Of a DNA stretch of 64,000 nucleotides, positions 62,201 to 64,000 are shown piece after piece. Position numbers and translations under genes: made by a program. Numbering within the stretch: the first letter of the stretch is position 1; each line of letters starts with the position of its first letter. Below the pieces are notes generated by a model. It saw nothing but the letters and a program-made list of their open reading frames with translations. It searched no databases and was not told where the DNA came from. The stretch comes from VRUE01 sp963725085 (GTDB taxonomy: Bacteria > Actinomycetota > Thermoleophilia > Solirubrobacterales > 70-9): positions 620,001-684,000 of the forward strand of contig CAVRXM010000001.1 of the NCBI GenBank assembly GCA_963725085.1. Direction: 5' to 3'.

Positions 62201-63167
62201 GAATATCGGCCCGCCCTCCGAAGAGGCCCAGGCGGTCGTCACCGTTGACTCCTCGCCGCCGAGCGCCCCGACCGGCCTGAAAGTGACGCCAGCCGACACC
62301 TCGGCCGCCCTGACCTGGACCGCGTCCAGCGACAACGTCGGCGTCACCGGCTACAGGATCCTTCGAAACGGGGTTCAGGCCGGAACGTCGGCCACGACCG
62401 CCTTCACCGACACCGGGCTGACACAGGGCACCTCCTACACCTACACCGTCGTCGCGCTCGACGCGGCGAAAAACGAAAGCGAACCTTCCTCGCCGGTGAC
62501 CGTCACGACCCTCTCGGCGCCTAGCCTCTCGCTCGACAAGACGGTGACGACGCGCCAGAGCTCGCCGGCTTCGACGATCGTCTCGCCGGCGCTGACAACG
62601 TCGAAACCGGGAGAGCTCCTGCTCGCCTTCATCGGCTCCGACGGCCCCAATGCGGCCTCCTCGCAGACGATCAGCAGCGTCAGCGGAGCCGGCCTGACCT
62701 GGACGCTGCGACGGCGGGCCAACGGCCAGGCGGGCACGGCCGAGATCTGGCAGGCCGTCGCTCCCACCGTCGTCAGCAGCAAAACGATCACCGCCACCCG
62801 CGCGTCGGGGAGCTACCAGGGGGCGATCACGGTCGCCGCCTTCATCGGTGCCGACACCGCCCTCAACGGGGCGGTCAACTCGGGGGCGGCCGCGTCGGGC
62901 GCTCCCACGGTCTCGCTGGTCACGACTCGCTCCGGCGGCTGGGTCTGGGGCGTCGGTGAGGACTGGGACAAAGCGAGCGCCCGCACGATCGGGCCGTCGC
63001 AGACGCTCGTCGACCAGTTCCTCAGCCCCAGCGGCGACACGTTCTGGACTCAGCGCCAGACTTCGCCGACCCCCGCGGCAGGCACCACGGTCACGATCAA
63101 CGACACCGCGCCGACCGCCGATCGTTGGGATCTTGCGATCGTCGAGGTCCTGCCGGCAAGCCCCTGA
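59241..63167 (+). CDS. Secreted galactose-oxidase-like copper radical oxidase with duplicated flanking domains
   Basis: 1308 residues. Signal peptide (about 20-43, ending GSASAA). Domain order: N-terminal beta domain (about 45-253), FN3 (about 258-345), Ig-like (about 347-442), kelch-type galactose oxidase propeller with C-terminal DUF1929 (about 445-895), two FN3 (about 898-1085) and a second copy of the N-terminal domain (about 1087-1306). Copper-site residues are conserved: Cys511 (DLFCAGQ) and Tyr561 (PRWYATG) for the thioether cofactor, Tyr763-His764 (RLYHSVA) and His844 (SVTHAFD). It would oxidise alcohols or aldehydes to give H2O2 outside the cell. It follows the csoR operon. Confidence 0.88.
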   Translation: MPSTPFTGREAAPTSRRGLWRSAFPAMLCVAAVLSLGAGSASAAVAVDKTVTTHQTSGSGTIKSPTFSTSASGELLLAFVTSDGPSTGGTQSFSNVTGGGLTWRLLRRANAQAGTAEIWAANAPAVLTNAGVTATRANGSYLGSITVVTFTGADQAVDGAGASAGAATGAPSVALTTTRPGAWVWGVGNDWDKAIARTVGPSQTKVDEFLASVGDTMWVQRQSATTQFAATPVTLNDTAPTTDRWNMVAVEVLPAVVDNQPPSQPTNLTAGTVTATQVPLSWTASTDDQGVAGYRVFRAASQVGEVSGTSFTDSTVAANTTYTYTVKAFDAAGNVSAASEPVTVTTPAGDTTPPTVSMTAPAEGATVSGSSVSIGASASDAGGVAGVQFLLDGSPLGAEDTSSPYGLTWDSTTVGDGTHTLAARARDASGNKATSSAVTVKVENLAVGPAQVGQWGPLIPLPAVAIHSALLPTGRILLFQGDFATGGQQYVLDPQTGTVTQVPDAKADLFCAGQAVLADGRILVVGGTATNGGLGVKNITAFNWQTETWSELAPMKFPRWYATGTTLADGKVLATSGYDKGSEDLVTVPELYSPDTNTWQSLTTASNNIPVYPFIYQLPDGRIAWLGASETPTQSQVLDLSTNQWSTIDSRVIDGGSIANYAPGKFIKAGSAADDGFSGNSLKTAYTLNMNSGGATWQPTGNMAFPRSFLNLTNLPDGSVLATGGGTDKSGFIDANGVLPAEDWNPSSGNWTTYASMSAPRLYHSVAVLLPDGRVYVSGGGGDPGVSDQRSAQIFSPPYLFKGARPTIASAPATVRYGNTEFIGTPDAASISRVSLIRTGSVTHAFDQNARATSLNFTPTGGGLNVDMPSNRNDVPPGYYMLFIVNNQGVPSVASFVRFPATYEDSSAPSAPSNLTASGGVGTASLKWSAATDDNGVARYNVHRSSTPGFTPTASNRVGQVTTTSFTESGLAAGTWYYKVTAEDAVGNIGPPSEEAQAVVTVDSSPPSAPTGLKVTPADTSAALTWTASSDNVGVTGYRILRNGVQAGTSATTAFTDTGLTQGTSYTYTVVALDAAKNESEPSSPVTVTTLSAPSLSLDKTVTTRQSSPASTIVSPALTTSKPGELLLAFIGSDGPNAASSQTISSVSGAGLTWTLRRRANGQAGTAEIWQAVAPTVVSSKTITATRASGSYQGAITVAAFIGADTALNGAVNSGAAASGAPTVSLVTTRSGGWVWGVGEDWDKASARTIGPSQTLVDQFLSPSGDTFWTQRQTSPTPAAGTTVTINDTAPTADRWDLAIVEVLPASP

Positions 63168-63179
63168 GCCGACTTCGGG

Positions 63180-63670
63180 TCAGGTCACCTCGCGCAGCCG
63201 CGGATTCGGACGCGGCTCCCTGCCGGCCTTGCCGGCGGGCAGGCCATCGAGCTCGACGACGTCCGCGGTGAAGTCGAAGCTCCCGCGCAGCAGAGCGGAG
63301 CCGACGCCGTAGGAGTCGACCGGCGCCCCGCGTTCCTCGAAGCGCTCGATCCGCTCTGCGTCGAAACCACCGGAGGCGACGATCCTGACCCGCTCGTGGC
63401 CGCTCCCGTCGAGTGCCTCCCGGACCCTGACCGCGAGCTCGGGGGTGACGCCGGTCAGGCGCTCCGCTTTGGGGTCGTCCTGCAGGGCGCGGTCGACCAG
63501 CCGCTCGGAGGTGTCGAGGCGAACTCCCCAGAGACGCTCGCCGAGAGCGTCGGCGACCGCCACCGCGTCGGCAACGGAGTCGTTGTGGAAATCGACGAGG
63601 AAGACGACGTTGATGCTCTGGCCGAAGCGCGCGGCGAAGTCCCGTGCGGCGGCGACGGTGTCCCCTTCGC
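63180..63670 (-). pseudogene. pncB: Nicotinate phosphoribosyltransferase, C-terminal part only
   Basis: About 160 residues matching the last part of NAPRTase: GDTVAAARDFAARFGQ, NVVFLVDFHNDSVADAV, RLWGVRLDTSERLVDRAL, VRIVASGGFDAERIERFEE and VDSYGVGSALLRGSFDFTAD. About 200 N-terminal residues, including the first half of the substrate site, are absent. Upstream sequence belongs to a different gene in another frame, so no start codon is apparent. It may be a deletion joint or an assembly join. An intact gene would make nicotinate mononucleotide for NAD salvage, as PncB2 (Rv0573c) does in the DosR regulon. Confidence 0.75.
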
Positions 63671-63982
63671 CGCCTGGATCGGGTCGGGGTCGCCCACCTC
63701 GCCGGTCGCCTCGATGCCGTTCGCGCGAAGCTCCTCGAGCACCCGCCCGAGTCGGGCCTCGGCTTCCCGCTTCGGCCCGTCGACGTCCCCCAGAGTGTGT
63801 TGGAAGGCGCTCGCCTCGACCGCCGGGACAACCACTCTGAGGTCGATCTGCGCGCTTCGGGCGCTGTCACCATCGGGACGGATCTCGCGCAGCGGCTCGG
63901 GGCCCAGCGGGTCCCCTGTCACCACCGCCAGCAGGCGATGTGCCACCGCCCCACCGGCGTCCTCCGCTACCGACAGGTCCAT
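63668..63982 (-). pseudogene. Small universal-stress-like protein, 3'-truncated
   Basis: About 105 residues from ATG 63982, 6 nt after TAAGCC. The segment LRVVVPAVEASAFQHTLGD, followed by REAEARLGRVLEELRANGIE and GEVGDPDPIQA, matches small actinobacterial USP-related proteins, which normally continue with a nucleotide-binding end. That end is missing: after DPDPIQA the sequence passes into NAPRTase in another frame (junction near 63670). Confidence 0.6.
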
Positions 63983-64000
63983 GAAAGCGGCTTACCCCTC

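Overview
The window is very GC-rich bacterial chromosome with tightly packed genes, 4-nt ATGA/GTGA overlaps inside operons, many GTG starts and -10 boxes lying directly in front of start codons. This style, with the gene content (class A PBP, L,D-transpeptidase, MptB-like mannosyltransferase, DUF4235, GAP family, many universal stress proteins), suggests a soil actinobacterium, perhaps of the Thermoleophilia (Solirubrobacterales/Gaiellales). That placement is inference. No rRNA, tRNA, CRISPR array, transposase or integrase was seen.

Layout. 0-2.5 kb: a response regulator-histidine kinase-HtrA lipoprotein operon. 2.6-10.7 kb: thiL, a flippase-like membrane protein, an MptB-like glycosyltransferase, a class A penicillin-binding protein, a short MscS channel, a CPBP protease and an L,D-transpeptidase. 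10.7-13.9 kb: an overlapping operon with an epimerase, pyrE (behind a 21-codon leader ORF), a YceH-like protein and a secreted protein. 13.9-25.1 kb: a hydrolase-cyclase fusion, an HxlR regulator divergent from an MFS pump, two alpha/beta hydrolases, HD proteins, a TetR/cupin divergent pair, a ZIP transporter and an isochorismatase-like protein.

25.1-32.2 kb: a candidate redox system. A minus-strand operon encodes a Gly/Ser/Thr-rich exported repeat protein, a single-pass membrane protein, ApbE, a ferric-reductase-like heme membrane protein, a FAD reductase, a 3Fe-4S-type ferredoxin and an SRPBCC protein. An OmpR-type two-component system is divergent from it. Two copies of an 18-bp element with 11-bp-spaced hexamer repeats sit upstream of the operon and of the small membrane protein that follows the kinase.

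32.2-64 kb: a stress or dormancy island whose gene content closely resembles the Mycobacterium tuberculosis DosR regulon: universal stress proteins, a DosS-like GAF histidine kinase, two NarL-type regulators, a P-type ATPase, Hsp20, a Rip3-like site-2 protease with CBS domains, a PfkB kinase, a phosphoribosyltransferase-hydrolase fusion and a nicotinate phosphoribosyltransferase fragment. Carbamate kinase, a GNAT-acyl-CoA-synthetase protein, an HDAC-like deacetylase, a trehalose synthase, an alcohol dehydrogenase and a chimeric mini-PEP-synthase are interleaved. Near the end, csoR and a YHS-domain permease share an operator, followed by a galactose-oxidase-like secreted copper enzyme.

Caveat: about twenty single-base frameshifts break otherwise well-conserved genes, mostly in G/C runs. 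I read most of them as sequencing or assembly errors and annotate the affected genes across the breaks.
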